A stretch of 64,000 bases of DNA from Halorubrum halophilum (GCF_000739595.1 NZ_BBJP01000013.1:160593-224592); one strand, 5' to 3'. Numbered from the stretch's first letter, positions 8,416-17,935 are shown. Program-made: numbers and translations. Notes: a model not told the origin generated them from the sequence alone.

Positions 8416-9005
8416 GCGACCGTGGATACCCCGAGGCGGTGGCGGACGAATTCATCGTTCCCCCCACGGAGTTCACCGACCGTGAGGGGCGCACCGTCGA
8501 GATTCGTCCCTTCGAGGGCGAGGAGGGGTACGAGGCGCTCGTCGAGATGTACGACGCCTTCGATCCCGCCGACCGCGCGCAGGGGATCCCGCCGGGCGGG
8601 GAGAAGCGCATCCGCGAGTGGCTGGACGCGATCCTCGGCGACGACTGCCTCAACGTGATCGCGTGGTGCGGCGACGAGGTCGCCGGGCACGCGACGCTGG
8701 TGCCCGACGGCGACGCCTACGAGCTCGCGATCTTCGTCCACCAGGAGTACCAGCGTGCCGGTATCGGCACGCAGCTGATCCGCGGGCTGCTCGGCCACGG
8801 GCAGTCCGAAGGGATCCGAAAAGTGTGGCTCACGGTCGAGCGCTGGAACCGCGCGGCCGTCTCGCTGTACAAGAAGATCGGGTTCGAGACCTCCGACGCC
8901 GAGAGCTTCGAACTGGAGATGGGGCTCCGACTGAATCCGGACGCGAACTCAGGCGACGATTCGGACGGGCGCGACGACGCCGACTCAGACGCGAACGACG
9001 AATAG
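8412..9005 (+). CDS. GNAT-family N-acetyltransferase
   Basis: 197 residues. The GNAT core is visible as [27 protein letters not shown], the acetyl-CoA-binding Q/RxxGxG/A loop. It is followed by [22 protein letters not shown]. The last 25 residues are an Asp-rich tail. The acceptor substrate cannot be inferred. Coupled to the upstream UspA gene. Confidence 0.88.
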   Translation: MSDRGYPEAVADEFIVPPTEFTDREGRTVEIRPFEGEEGYEALVEMYDAFDPADRAQGIPPGGEKRIREWLDAILGDDCLNVIAWCGDEVAGHATLVPDGDAYELAIFVHQEYQRAGIGTQLIRGLLGHGQSEGIRKVWLTVERWNRAAVSLYKKIGFETSDAESFELEMGLRLNPDANSGDDSDGRDDADSDANDE

Positions 9006-9097
9006 CATCTCGCCGATTCGTCTGGGTCGCTCCGGACGATCTCGTAGCGTTGGCCGGGATCTTCAAGCCTTTATGTGCGGCGGGCGAGCGCTCCGGT

Positions 9098-9721
9098 ATG
9101 AGTCATCGAATTCTTCTGCTGGGAGCGCCGGGCGCCGGAAAGGGAACGCAGAGCGCGAAGCTCGCCGAGGAGTACGGCGTCGAGCACGTCACCACCGGCG
9201 ACGCGCTCCGCGCGAACAAGGACATGGAGACGGAGTACGGAACGCCGCGCTCGTTCATGGAGGCCGGAGAGCTGGTTCCCGACCCGGTCGTCAACGAAAT
9301 CGTCCAGGCCGCGCTGGCGGACGCCGACGGGTTCGTGCTCGACGGCTACCCGCGCAACCTCGATCAGGCGGAGTACCTCTCGGAGATCACGGATCTCGAC
9401 GCCGTGATCTACCTCGACGTCGACGAGGAGGTGCTCGTCGACCGGCTCACCGGCCGCCGAGTCTGCGACGACTGCGGCGCGAACTTCCACGTCGACTTCC
9501 AGCCGCCCGAGGAGTCGGGCGTCTGCGACGAGTGCGGCGGCGAGCTGATCCAGCGCGACGACGACACCGAGGAGACCGCCCGCGAGCGGCTCGAGGTGTT
9601 CTACGACAACACCGAGCCCGTCATCGAGCACTTCCGCGACGAGGGCGACCTCGTCGAGATCGACGGCGAGGCGACGCCCGACGAGGTCTTCGACCGCATC
9701 CGCGGCGTTCTCGACGAGTAA
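9098..9721 (+). CDS. adk: Adenylate kinase
   Basis: Interconverts ATP + AMP and 2 ADP. 207 residues with P-loop GAPGAGKGT (9-17), the AMP-binding TTGDALR and DGYPRN motifs, and a LID domain with two CxxC pairs (CDDC and CDEC) forming a structural zinc site. ATG at 9098 gives the standard N-terminus [20 protein letters not shown] about 27 bases upstream is a good TATA-like box. In many haloarchaea adk is followed by a DUF106 gene, as here. Confidence 0.95.
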   Translation: MSHRILLLGAPGAGKGTQSAKLAEEYGVEHVTTGDALRANKDMETEYGTPRSFMEAGELVPDPVVNEIVQAALADADGFVLDGYPRNLDQAEYLSEITDLDAVIYLDVDEEVLVDRLTGRRVCDDCGANFHVDFQPPEESGVCDECGGELIQRDDDTEETARERLEVFYDNTEPVIEHFRDEGDLVEIDGEATPDEVFDRIRGVLDE

Positions 9722-9831
9722 CGGTCGGACCGACGAGCAGGGGCCGAGTCGCCGTCGCCGGTCTCGCGGCGACGATCCGGTCGCCGGCGATCCTGCAAGG
9801 TTCTTAACCGTCCGCCGACAACCGAGCGGTA

Positions 9832-10749
9832 ATGAGCAAGGTCGAACGGAGAGTTCGCTCGCTGGTCGGCGACGACGGCGAGATGCGAGACGCGGTCGAG
9901 GTCGTCCTCGATAACGCCACTGACGGCGAGGTCCAGTGGGTCGACGTCCGCGACGAGATCACGAGCGGCCAGTGGGGCCGGCTTATCGAGAAGGAGATCC
10001 TCGTCGACGGCGACACCGGCTTCGCGCTGGCGGACCGCGACGCTATCGAGGCGGGGCTGGAGGACGACGACGACGGCGATCTGACCGGCGGCGGCGACGT
10101 CGAGACCCCCGAGACGACCTCGTGGACCAAGTGGGACAAGATCGCCGGGGTCGCGACGCTCGGCGCGTTCGTCGGCTACGCGGTCAACCCGGTTCGGAAC
10201 GCGATCGCCGGCGCCTTCGACCTCGTGTTGGGGCCGCTTCTCAACGTCGTTCCCTTCTACGTCGTGGTCATGGTGATCGCGCTCGCGACGGGGCTGTACT
10301 CGACCCTGTTGCGCGCGGGGCTCATGGACATGGACAAGATGAGCATGTACCAAGACCGGATGAAGGACATCCAGGACCGGCGGAAGGAGGCGAAGGAGCG
10401 CGACGACCAAGAGGCGCTCGACGCCATTCAGGAGGAGCAGATGGACGCGATGGGCGACCAGCTCGGGATGTTCAAAGAGCAGTTCCGCCCGATGGTGTGG
10501 ATCATGTTCCTCACGATCCCGGCGTTCCTCTGGATGTTCTGGGTGATCGGCTACCGCGGCTCCGACGCCGCGTACCCCGCCATCGCCACACAGGAACTCG
10601 TGGTTCCGCTCGCCGGCACCGTCACGTGGGACACGGGCATCGTCGGCCCGATCCAGATGTGGATCGTCTGGTACTTCCTGTGCTCGATGGCGTTCACCCA
10701 GCTCGTCCAGAAGAGCCTCAACATCGAGATGTCGCCGTCGTCGTCGTAA
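9832..10749 (+). CDS. DUF106 membrane protein (Oxa1/EMC3/TMCO1 superfamily)
   Basis: 305 residues. A cytoplasmic N-terminal domain of about 95 residues is followed by three to four membrane segments (about 105-120, 140-160, 222-242 and 270-290). A charged coiled coil (KMSMYQDRMKDIQDRRKEAKERDDQEA) lies between the second and third. This is the archaeal DUF106 layout, proposed to be a YidC/Oxa1-like membrane-protein insertase. The commonly following cmk and truB genes are absent; a repeat element and an opposed transporter gene come next. Confidence 0.85.
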   Translation: MSKVERRVRSLVGDDGEMRDAVEVVLDNATDGEVQWVDVRDEITSGQWGRLIEKEILVDGDTGFALADRDAIEAGLEDDDDGDLTGGGDVETPETTSWTKWDKIAGVATLGAFVGYAVNPVRNAIAGAFDLVLGPLLNVVPFYVVVMVIALATGLYSTLLRAGLMDMDKMSMYQDRMKDIQDRRKEAKERDDQEALDAIQEEQMDAMGDQLGMFKEQFRPMVWIMFLTIPAFLWMFWVIGYRGSDAAYPAIATQELVVPLAGTVTWDTGIVGPIQMWIVWYFLCSMAFTQLVQKSLNIEMSPSSS

Positions 10750-10930
10750 GCCGCTCTTCCTCGTTCGACAGTTTTGCTCTCACTCCGGTGCGTCAGTACG
10801 CCGAAGACCGATTGCTTCCGGGAGTGGGTATATCGAGTTGGGGGTGTGGGTGTTTATAAGCGATCGAGTGGAGTTGCTGTCGGCTGTTTATAAGCGAACA
10901 ACGACTCTGCGGTGAAGACCTCCAAAGCCC

Positions 10931-11028
10931 CAGCCGACGAGGCGGGCGCACGCTCGTTGCGGTCCTCAGTCGTTCGCTTCGCTCACTCCCTGCGGTCCTT
11001 ACGTCGCCTGCGCCCGCCTCGTCGGCTG
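10931..11028. repeat. 20-bp perfect inverted repeat inside copy A
   Basis: Arms 10931-10950 (begins CAGCCGACGAGG) and 11009-11028 (ends CCTCGTCGGCTG) are exact reverse complements separated by 58 bases. The same stem occurs in copy B with one A-T pair changed to G-C on both sides. Confidence 0.85.
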
Positions 11029-11084
11029 CCCCTTTGAGTCCCACCCGACCCGCACAGCACCGCACCTCACGCCTCCCCAGCCTC

Positions 11085-11111
11085 GTCGCTGGCGCCGTCG
11101 GCGCCAGCGAC
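11085..11111. repeat. 12-bp hairpin with three-base loop in copy A
   Basis: GTCGCTGGCGCC, loop GTC, then the exact complement. A nearly identical hairpin is in copy B at 24370-24390. Confidence 0.8.
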
Positions 11112-11278
11112 TCCCTCGTGCGGGCTGCTCGCGCCCTTATCAGGGCGCTCGCAGGCGCACGCCACCGCACCGTTCTTTATAAGTGATCGTCGCTGTCGCT
11201 TATGTCCTTTTAAATGTTCTCTTGCCGCCATCGATCTGCAATACCCACTCCCGCCATCGATCGATACGCTCACCGACC

Positions 11279-12646
11279 TCACGCGTACGCCTCGAATTCC
11301 TCGCCGAAGACGAGGAAGTAGCCGGTGCCGGCGATTCCGATCACGGCGGCAACCGTAAAAGCGACTTCCGGGCTCACGAAGTCCCACAGGTACCCGCCGA
11401 TCGCGGCGCTCGGGATGACGATCGTGTTCCGGAGCAGGTAGTAGGTCCCAGTGACCCGGCCGCCGGCGCCCCGTTCGGCGGGCCCGACGATCAGCGCCTT
11501 ATGCGAGGGGAGCCCGGCGAACCGGAGCCCGGAGAAGGCGAAGGAGAGGACGAGCGCCGCCTGAGTCGAGACGACCGGCGAGAGGAGCTCGGGGCCGAAG
11601 ACGAGGACGACCGGGAACACGCCGTACACGAGGAACCCGAGCGCGACGACCGGCTTGAGCCCGACCCGCTCGGCCAGCTTCGCCGCGGGGACCATCGTGA
11701 TCAGCGCGACGACCATCTCGACGCCCAGCAGGTACCCGAAGAAGGCCTGTGGCGAAAGATCCACGGCGTAGGAGAACCCGCCGACCGCGACCGTCGTCTC
11801 CAGCCCGACCGAGAAGATCCGCGTGACGACGAGCACGAAGAAGACGTACACCATCCCGTTCGCGAACCGGACGAGCGTGTCGCCGATCAACAGCGGCCGG
11901 AGCGGGGCCGGCATCTCGCGGAGGTCGTTCCGGATCTGGGCGACGCCCTCGAACCGCCCGCCGCCGACGGTATCGCCGCTCGCGTCGTAGAGGACGTGTT
12001 GCGCGAGCGTCCCGACGACGCCGAAGACGACCGCCACCGCGAGCACGTATCGGAAGCTTACGGTGAACGCCGGGTGAAGCCCGATGAGGACCGCGGCGAG
12101 GACGGGCCCGATCAGGAACGCGGTGCGGCGGAACGTCTCCGTGCTCGCGAACCCGGCGGCCAGCCGGGACGGGTCCGTCGCCTGCTTGACCACGGCGAAG
12201 GTCGCGCCGAGGCCGAACGACTTCCACGCCTGCGCGAGCACGAGCCCGACGAAGACCCAGATCCACGGCTCGATAGTCACGCCCGCGACCGTGACCGCCC
12301 CGACGTTCGGGGCGACCAGCCAGACGGCGAAGCCGACGGTCGAGATCAACCCGAAGACAGTCAGCGCGTACCGCGATCCGATGCGATCCGATATCGCACC
12401 CCCCGGATACGGGTACAGCGCGGAGATGACGTTGCCGAAGGTGCCGAACAGCCCGACGACGAACCCGGACGCCCCCAGCGCCACCATGTACTCCGGGAGG
12501 AACCGGCTCGTCATCTGGAAACCGAGGCTGAACGCGAACATCGCGAGCGAGACCACCAGCACATCGCGCTCCAACGCGAAGAACTGCCGGAACGTCTCCA
12601 GCGGACCCGTTTCCTCCGGGTCGGTGGGGGCTTGATCCGTGCTCAT
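11279..12646 (-). CDS. MFS transporter
   Basis: 455 residues with about twelve hydrophobic segments. A first-half motif PYPGGAISDRIGSRY matches the MFS GxxxDRxGRR loop between helices 2 and 3. The N-terminal 20 residues are charged and cytoplasmic. The substrate cannot be told from sequence. The gene's 3' end lies 25 bases from element copy A. Confidence 0.85.
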   Translation of the reverse strand: MSTDQAPTDPEETGPLETFRQFFALERDVLVVSLAMFAFSLGFQMTSRFLPEYMVALGASGFVVGLFGTFGNVISALYPYPGGAISDRIGSRYALTVFGLISTVGFAVWLVAPNVGAVTVAGVTIEPWIWVFVGLVLAQAWKSFGLGATFAVVKQATDPSRLAAGFASTETFRRTAFLIGPVLAAVLIGLHPAFTVSFRYVLAVAVVFGVVGTLAQHVLYDASGDTVGGGRFEGVAQIRNDLREMPAPLRPLLIGDTLVRFANGMVYVFFVLVVTRIFSVGLETTVAVGGFSYAVDLSPQAFFGYLLGVEMVVALITMVPAAKLAERVGLKPVVALGFLVYGVFPVVLVFGPELLSPVVSTQAALVLSFAFSGLRFAGLPSHKALIVGPAERGAGGRVTGTYYLLRNTIVIPSAAIGGYLWDFVSPEVAFTVAAVIGIAGTGYFLVFGEEFEAYA

Positions 12647-12795
12647 CGTGGGAGAGACCGACGCCGCGACATTCGTGTGGGTGTTTTCTCACGCGGACAA
12701 ATAGGTTCCCACCCGCGCCGTCCCCGAGGCTTACGCGAGGAATGAGAAGTGGACCGACCCGAGTTATATATTCGACGGCGGAGAAGGCGCGATCG

Positions 12796-13041
12796 ATGCC
12801 TGCCTTCTCTCCGTTCGGAATCGTCCTGTTCGCCCTCCAAGCCGCCGTGGGATACGCCGCGTACAGGTCGCTGAGCGGCGCCGGCCCGGCCGCCGTCGTC
12901 GTTGGCGTCTGCGTGACCCTGTTGGGGGTCGGCGTCCTGTTCGAGGCCGGCTTGATCGCCGCGCTCGTCGTCGACCTCGCCGCTCTCGGGCTCGCTGCGG
13001 TCGCCCGCACGCGGGTCGACGCGGGTCTCACCAGAACATGA
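12796..13041 (+). CDS. Small membrane protein
   Basis: 81 residues, two to three hydrophobic segments (about 5-22, 28-50 and 52-68) and a basic C-terminus. A clear TTATATATT box at 12763-12771 about 30 bases before ATG 12796 supports this start over the in-frame ATG at 12742. Family not recognised. Confidence 0.6.
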   Translation: MPAFSPFGIVLFALQAAVGYAAYRSLSGAGPAAVVVGVCVTLLGVGVLFEAGLIAALVVDLAALGLAAVARTRVDAGLTRT

Positions 13042-13065
13042 ACGGAGGAGGAGACGAGCGATCCG

Positions 13066-13719
13066 TCAGTCCTGCTCTCCGGCCGCGACGAATTCGCGGA
13101 TCACCGCGGCCTCGGCCTTCCGGACCAGCTCGCCGGCCGTGCTCGTCGAGCAGTCGAGGGCCGCGGCGACGTCCGCGACCGTCCCGTCGCGGGGCACCTC
13201 GTAGTAGCCCGCCTCGACCGCCGCCTCCAGCGCGGCTCGCTGTCGGTCGGTGAGCCGCGACGGCGACGCCGACCGCTCGAACTCGCGGACCCGCTCGATG
13301 GCGACGTCGCGGAGGTCGGCGAGCGACTCTCGGAACGCGCCGAGCGCCGCCGTCTCCCCGACCGCCTCGAACCGCACATCGCCGGTCTCTAGAAAGACGA
13401 CCGGCGGGAGGAAGACCACGCGTGCGGCCGCGATCGCGTCCAGCACCGCCGGCGCGAACTCGTAGCCGTCCTGCCGGAGGAACGCGTACGTCCCCTCGCC
13501 GTCCTCAACGAGTTCGCTGTCGACGAGCGAGTCGACGCCTCGGACGACCGACGCCGTCGCGTCCGCGTCCGCGTCACACCAGAACAGCGTCGTCGCGTCC
13601 GCCGTGGGGCTCCACGTCAGCAGCTCGGCGCGGGTGACCGGCCCGGGTTCGATCACCCGCCGGTGTAACGGATGCACGAGCCGGTCCGGATACGTCGCTG
13701 AGAACTGGACGCGTTTCAT
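13066..13719 (-). CDS. Bat-type helix-turn-helix regulator
   Basis: 217 residues. The C-terminal LTDRQRAALEAAVEAGYYEVPRDGTVADVAAALDCSTSTAGELVRKAE is the characteristic HTH-10 (bacterioopsin activator, Bat) DNA-binding domain, common in haloarchaea. The N-terminal 150 residues form a presumed sensor domain with no recognisable ligand motif. The target is unknown. Confidence 0.88.
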   Translation of the reverse strand: MKRVQFSATYPDRLVHPLHRRVIEPGPVTRAELLTWSPTADATTLFWCDADADATASVVRGVDSLVDSELVEDGEGTYAFLRQDGYEFAPAVLDAIAAARVVFLPPVVFLETGDVRFEAVGETAALGAFRESLADLRDVAIERVREFERSASPSRLTDRQRAALEAAVEAGYYEVPRDGTVADVAAALDCSTSTAGELVRKAEAAVIREFVAAGEQD

Positions 13720-13767
13720 TCTCCCGTCGCACGCCCTTCGGGGAGTCGACGTTTCAAATCCCGTGTT

Positions 13768-14655
13768 TCAGTCGCTGAGGATCGCGGGGACGGAGCGAAG
13801 CAGCGTCCCGAGGTGGTCCGCGCCGTCGAGAACCTCCAAACGGGCGGCGGGGAGCGACGCCTCGAACCGCCGAACCGACTCGATCGGAACGTTCGCGTCG
13901 TCGTCGCCGTGCCAGAACCGCACCGGCGCGTCGATCGCGTCGAAGTCGACGTTCCAGTCGCTCGCGATCTGCCCGAACTCGGTCACCGCGCCGCTGCGGT
14001 GTCGGTCGAGGGCTTCGAGGAGGTCCGCCCGAACAATCTCGGCCGCGCGGTCTGACACCGCGGCGGTCGGATCCCCGGTAGTGTACTGCGCGACGACGAA
14101 CGAGGGGTCGCGGCGCTCCGCGACCCACCGCTGGGTGCGGAACAGCGCGGCGAGCACCGGAGGCGCTGTCGACCCGATCCGGCCCAGAATTCGCGGTACT
14201 GCGGGGGGATCGTTGATGTACTCCGGCGGGGTCGCTCCGGCGACCACGTCCAGCCGATCGATCCGACTCGGTAGCGTCGTCGCGGCTGCGAACGCATACG
14301 GGGCACCGCCCGAGAACGCGACGAGACGCGCGGTATCGATCCCGGCGTGATCGAGCACAGTGCTGACGGTCTGATCGCCGTCCCGTATCGACCGATCGGG
14401 CCACGGGTCCGATCGGCCGTATCCGGGACGGTCGGGTGCGAGCAGCCGGACGCCGTTGTCCCGCGCCGACGACTCGAACAGCTCCGCGAGCCGACGCGAG
14501 CCAGGAGTCCCGTGGAGAAACACCACCGGTGATCCGGTTTCAGTCCCGTATTCCGCGTACGCGACCCGCCTGTCGTCGTCTCCCTCCATCGTTGCGAACC
14601 GCACGTCCTCTCTCGCCGACGATCGCTCCGACACCGGAGGAACCTGCGCCGTCAT
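13768..14655 (-). CDS. Alpha/beta hydrolase
   Basis: 295 residues. VVFLHGTPGSRR gives the oxyanion HG motif, LVAFSGGAPYAF gives a nucleophile elbow of form G/AxSxG, and VRFWHGDDDANVP and GADHLGTLL supply the candidate acid and catalytic histidine. The substrate is unknown. ATG at 14655 was chosen because a TTTAAA box at 14712-14718 would start transcription just before it; longer in-frame starts exist upstream. Confidence 0.8.
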   Translation of the reverse strand: MTAQVPPVSERSSAREDVRFATMEGDDDRRVAYAEYGTETGSPVVFLHGTPGSRRLAELFESSARDNGVRLLAPDRPGYGRSDPWPDRSIRDGDQTVSTVLDHAGIDTARLVAFSGGAPYAFAAATTLPSRIDRLDVVAGATPPEYINDPPAVPRILGRIGSTAPPVLAALFRTQRWVAERRDPSFVVAQYTTGDPTAAVSDRAAEIVRADLLEALDRHRSGAVTEFGQIASDWNVDFDAIDAPVRFWHGDDDANVPIESVRRFEASLPAARLEVLDGADHLGTLLRSVPAILSD

Positions 14656-14823
14656 TGTATCCAGAGACGGGTCCGCCCCCTGTGGAATTAGTGCCGGACT
14701 CATCCGGCAGTTTTTAAATGGACCAACCGACCGGCGCTCTGATCGACGCCTGGGCTTTCCTGGGGCGCTACCACGTCCCACGGAACCGCAACGCTTTCCT
14801 TCCGTTTTCTTGTCAGGTACGAC

Positions 14824-15681
14824 ATGCGACGACGTCGATTCCTCGCGGGCGGAACCGCCCTCCTCTCGGTCGCCCTCGCCGGCTGCGGCCACCCCTCCGT
14901 CGTCCTCGATCTGACCGAGGCGACCGCGGACGACATCGCCGACGAGGTGTCAATGAACGCGGATCCCGAGTCGGAGGAGTACGAACTCGTCAGGTCGGCG
15001 CTCGAAAATGGGTCGGCCACGCGCCGCGGGCGCTACGAGCTGTTCGACCGCACCGACACCGTTCGAGTCGACGGGGCGTTCTACGAGGTCACGGAGACCC
15101 GGGTCGCGAGCAGCGAGGTGACCGTGTACGAGGTGCTCGTCGACCTCGATCCGGAGGACACGACACCCGAACTGGGCGAGATCGCGTTCGACGACCTCCC
15201 GGAGACGGACCGGCGGAAACTCGAACCGATCCTCTCCGAGGCGGATCCGCCCCAGGGGGACGGCTACGACATCGGCGCCAGCTACGGGAGCGCCGAGGAG
15301 GTCGGGAACGGCTCGGTGTTCGTTCCGGAGCGAGAGTACGACGTGCTCGTCTACGAGGGGGAGCGGTACCGCGTCGCGGTCGACTCGCGCACCGCGCCGG
15401 AAGTCGAGTATCGGTACGAGGCGACCGAGGTCGCACCCGACGTGGAGACGTTCGCCGATCAGGTCCGGGACCGGTACCTATTCGTCCTTTCGGGGCTCTC
15501 GGACGCCGAGCGCGAGGTCGTCGAAGAGTCGATCGACGGCGCGTACTTCGAGGACGACGACGCCTTCCAGTCGGTGGTCGAGCGGATCCGAGAGCACGAG
15601 GGGATCCGGGAGGACGACTTCTACGGGACGTGGCTGCTGGAGTACGAGGGCGCGGAGTACCTCGCCTACGTCGAGTGGTAG
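14824..15681 (+). CDS. Tat lipoprotein of unknown function
   Basis: 285 residues. The N-terminus MRRRRFLAGGTALLSVALAGCG is a twin-arginine signal with lipobox cysteine at about residue 21. The remainder is very acidic and contains repeated strand-rich segments around VYEVLVDLD, YDVLVYEGERYRVAVD and WLLEYEGAEYLAYVEW, which look like related units. No family recognised. Confidence 0.65.
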   Translation: MRRRRFLAGGTALLSVALAGCGHPSVVLDLTEATADDIADEVSMNADPESEEYELVRSALENGSATRRGRYELFDRTDTVRVDGAFYEVTETRVASSEVTVYEVLVDLDPEDTTPELGEIAFDDLPETDRRKLEPILSEADPPQGDGYDIGASYGSAEEVGNGSVFVPEREYDVLVYEGERYRVAVDSRTAPEVEYRYEATEVAPDVETFADQVRDRYLFVLSGLSDAEREVVEESIDGAYFEDDDAFQSVVERIREHEGIREDDFYGTWLLEYEGAEYLAYVEW

Positions 15682-15728
15682 GCGCGGTCGGGTCGGTCGG
15701 TGGGCGTCCGCCGACTAGGGGGCGCCGG

Positions 15729-16880
15729 TCACTCCGGCTCCGCTCCGGCGGGGACGCGGTCGGCGGCCTCTCCCTCGTCCCCGCCCTCACCGTCGTCGTC
15801 GCCCTCCCACTCGCCGACGCGCTCCGCGACCTGCCGGCGATTCACCTCGCCGACGCGGTCGGCGACCTCGTCGACCATCGCTTCGAGGTCGGCCTGAACC
15901 GGGCTGTCGTCGTCGCGGACCGTCGGCCCGTCGGCGGTCTCCGTGTCAAAGTCGGGGTGGACCGGGAGGCTCCCGACCACGGGCACGTCGTAATCGGCGT
16001 GGATCTCGTCGGCGCCGCCCTCGCCGAACACCCGGTGGGTGTCGCCGCAGTCGGGACAGTGGAACGCGCTCATGTTCTCGACGACGCCGAGGACGGGCGC
16101 GTCGTGGTCCGCGAACAGTCGGAGTCCCTTGCGCGCGTCCGCCACCGCCATCTCCTGTGGCGTCGTGACGACGACGACGCCGGCGATCGGCAGGGTCTGG
16201 AGCAGGTTGAGCGAGGCGTCGCCGGTCCCCGGCGGGAGGTCGACGATCAGGTAGTCGAGCTGACCCCACTCGACGTCGTTGATGAACTTCATCATCACGT
16301 TGTTCACCATCGGCCCGCGGAGCACGGCCGGGTCATCGCCGTCGGGCAGCAGGTGCTCCGTGCTCATCACCATGACTCCGTCCGAGCGCGGCGGAACGAT
16401 GTCGCCCTCGGGCAGCATGCCTGGCTCGTTCTCGGTCGGGAGCAGGCGCGGGACGTTCGGCCCGTGTACGTCGGCGTCTAAGATTCCGACGCGGGCGCCG
16501 CGCTCCTTGAGCCCCGCCGCGAGGTTGGCCGCGACGGTGGTCTTGCCGACGCCGCCCTTCCCGGAGGCGACGGCGATCACGTTGCGGACGCCGGGCAGCA
16601 CGTCGGCCTCGAAGCCGTGTTCCTCGCCGAACTGCGCCCGGATCTCGGGGTCGAGGCCGGCGTCGGAGGCGGCGTCGCGGACCGCGTTGCCGATCTCGAT
16701 CTCGGCGGGCGCGTACGGGGCGTTGAACGCCAGCGACACCTCCGCGGCGTCGCCGTCGACGGTCACGTCGTTCACGAGGCCCATCGAGACGATGTCGTCG
16801 TCGTTCCGCGGGTCCTCGACGGTCGCGAGTCGGTCGAGCAGGTCGGATTCGGTCGCGGTGTCGGTGTCTGAGTCGGTCAT
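15729..16880 (-). CDS. Mrp/NBP35-type P-loop ATPase, Fe-S cluster carrier
   Basis: 383 residues. An N-terminal MIP18/DUF59 domain (about 1-90) is followed by the deviant Walker A motif ASGKGGVGKTT, the switch DADVHGPN and VDLPPGTGD. A CPDC motif for cluster binding follows. The C-terminal 30 residues are acidic. Family members bind and transfer [4Fe-4S] clusters to apoproteins in the cytoplasm. It sits directly downstream, on the same strand, of a cluster with a 4Fe-4S redox protein. Confidence 0.92.
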   Translation of the reverse strand: MTDSDTDTATESDLLDRLATVEDPRNDDDIVSMGLVNDVTVDGDAAEVSLAFNAPYAPAEIEIGNAVRDAASDAGLDPEIRAQFGEEHGFEADVLPGVRNVIAVASGKGGVGKTTVAANLAAGLKERGARVGILDADVHGPNVPRLLPTENEPGMLPEGDIVPPRSDGVMVMSTEHLLPDGDDPAVLRGPMVNNVMMKFINDVEWGQLDYLIVDLPPGTGDASLNLLQTLPIAGVVVVTTPQEMAVADARKGLRLFADHDAPVLGVVENMSAFHCPDCGDTHRVFGEGGADEIHADYDVPVVGSLPVHPDFDTETADGPTVRDDDSPVQADLEAMVDEVADRVGEVNRRQVAERVGEWEGDDDGEGGDEGEAADRVPAGAEPE

Positions 16881-16997
16881 GGTGGTGTTGGGGTGGCGGC
16901 GGTCGATCGGGTGTCTGTGTCGCGGTCGGCGGTCAGTCAGCGGTTCGCGGTCGGCGGTTGGTTGGCGGGCGATACACCTGCAGGGCGGGAGCGGCGT

Positions 16998-17288
16998 TCA
17001 GAAGAACACCGCCCCGATGACCAGCGTCGCGACGAACAGCCCGCCCCACAGTACCGTCGTCAGGCCGGCGAGGTACCCGACTCCGAGCAGGCCCTTCGCG
17101 CGGTCGCTCGGGTCGCCGATGAACCACGCGGCGACCATCGCGTACACCGGCGCGAGCACGATCCCGAAGATGAGGTACGTCCCGGGGCCGACGAACGGCA
17201 GGGTGTACTCCGGCGAGCCGGCGAGCGGGACCGGGGACGCGGCGAGCGCGAGCGACGCCGCCGCGAGCGCGTTCAGTGCGAGCGTCAT
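16998..17288 (-). CDS. Small membrane subunit of the NrfD-type redox cluster
   Basis: 96 residues, three hydrophobic segments and a short polar loop (GDPSDRAKG). Its ATG overlaps the nrfD stop by four bases, indicating that it is translated with nrfD and belongs to the same membrane complex. No specific family recognised. Confidence 0.65.
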   Translation of the reverse strand: MTLALNALAAASLALAASPVPLAGSPEYTLPFVGPGTYLIFGIVLAPVYAMVAAWFIGDPSDRAKGLLGVGYLAGLTTVLWGGLFVATLVIGAVFF

Positions 17289-17935
17289 GGGTTCACCTCC
17301 TCGTGGTCGTCTTCGATCGCGTGCAGCTCGACGACGGGGATCACCTTCGAGACGACGAGGAAGAACAGCACGACGATCCCGATCGTCCCGAGCAGCGCCG
17401 ACAGCTCGGTGGGCGAGGGGACGTACGCACCGGGAACCCCGTCGTACAGGGCGAAGTGCGCGTGCTGGAGCCCCTCAACGACGAACAGCACCTTCTCGGC
17501 GAGGGTGCCGGCGAGCACGCCCACGGAGAGGGCGACCATCGTCCGAATGTCAAACAGGTCCGGGCGCAGCGACGTCGCGAACGCGTACAGCATGGCGAGC
17601 GCGACGAGCCCGATCGCGACCAAGTACAGCGGCGTCGAGATCTTCACCTCGGTCGCGTGCTGCAGCGTCGTCGGCGCGGCGAAGATCCCGGTGATCACCT
17701 GCTGGAGCTGCAGCCACAGGAAGATGAGGCTGAAGAAGCCGAGCCACTGGCTCAGTCCCTGGAACACCGCGTCAGGGATGAGCTCCTCCCAGCCGTACGC
17801 GTACCGGAACGCCGCCGCGATGATGATGATCCCGCTGACCGCGGAGGTCAGCGCGATGGAGAGGAACGACGGCCCCTGGACCCCGCCGGCCCAGCCGGCC
17901 ATCGAGGGCAGCAGCGCGAACAGCCACGGGATCAC
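17285..17935 (-). CDS. nrfD: NrfD/PsrC-type membrane subunit, C-terminal part after a frameshift
   Basis: 216 residues beginning VIPWLFALLPSMAGW with about five membrane segments, ending IPVVELHAIEDDHEEVNP. It continues directly the truncated reading frame at 17932-18609 once one base is gained, or the ribosome slips back one, at the G6 run (plus-strand C6 at 17935-17940). Together the parts give about 441 residues, the usual NrfD length. See the N-terminal part for function. Confidence 0.75.
   Translation of the reverse strand: MIPWLFALLPSMAGWAGGVQGPSFLSIALTSAVSGIIIIAAAFRYAYGWEELIPDAVFQGLSQWLGFFSLIFLWLQLQQVITGIFAAPTTLQHATEVKISTPLYLVAIGLVALAMLYAFATSLRPDLFDIRTMVALSVGVLAGTLAEKVLFVVEGLQHAHFALYDGVPGAYVPSPTELSALLGTIGIVVLFFLVVSKVIPVVELHAIEDDHEEVNP

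Larger units (their letters stand above)
10819..11253 (+). repeat. Dispersed non-coding element, copy A (435 bp, inverted ends)
   Basis: Bounded by a perfect 13-bp inverted repeat, CGGGAGTGGGTAT (10819-10831) and its complement (11241-11253). Inside, in order: TTTATAAGCGATCG and TTTATAAGCG (TATA-like), an AAAGCCCCAGCCG box, a 20-bp inverted repeat, and the GGCTGCCCCTTTGAGTCC box. These are followed by the ACGCCTCCCCAGCCTCGTCG box, a 12-bp-stem hairpin and a final TTTATAAGTGATCG. Long readings in several frames disagree among copies, so it is not coding. It fills the gap between two convergent genes. I see no clear target-site duplication. Confidence 0.85.

Noticed and set aside
10819..11253. 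Coding reading frames within the repeat elements
   Set aside because: The frames differ among copies, are interrupted differently, and disagree with the conserved box spacing.
13768..14892. A 374-residue hydrolase starting at 14892
   Set aside because: The added N-terminus overlaps the divergent lipoprotein gene and its signal peptide and has no family similarity; start at 14655 used instead.
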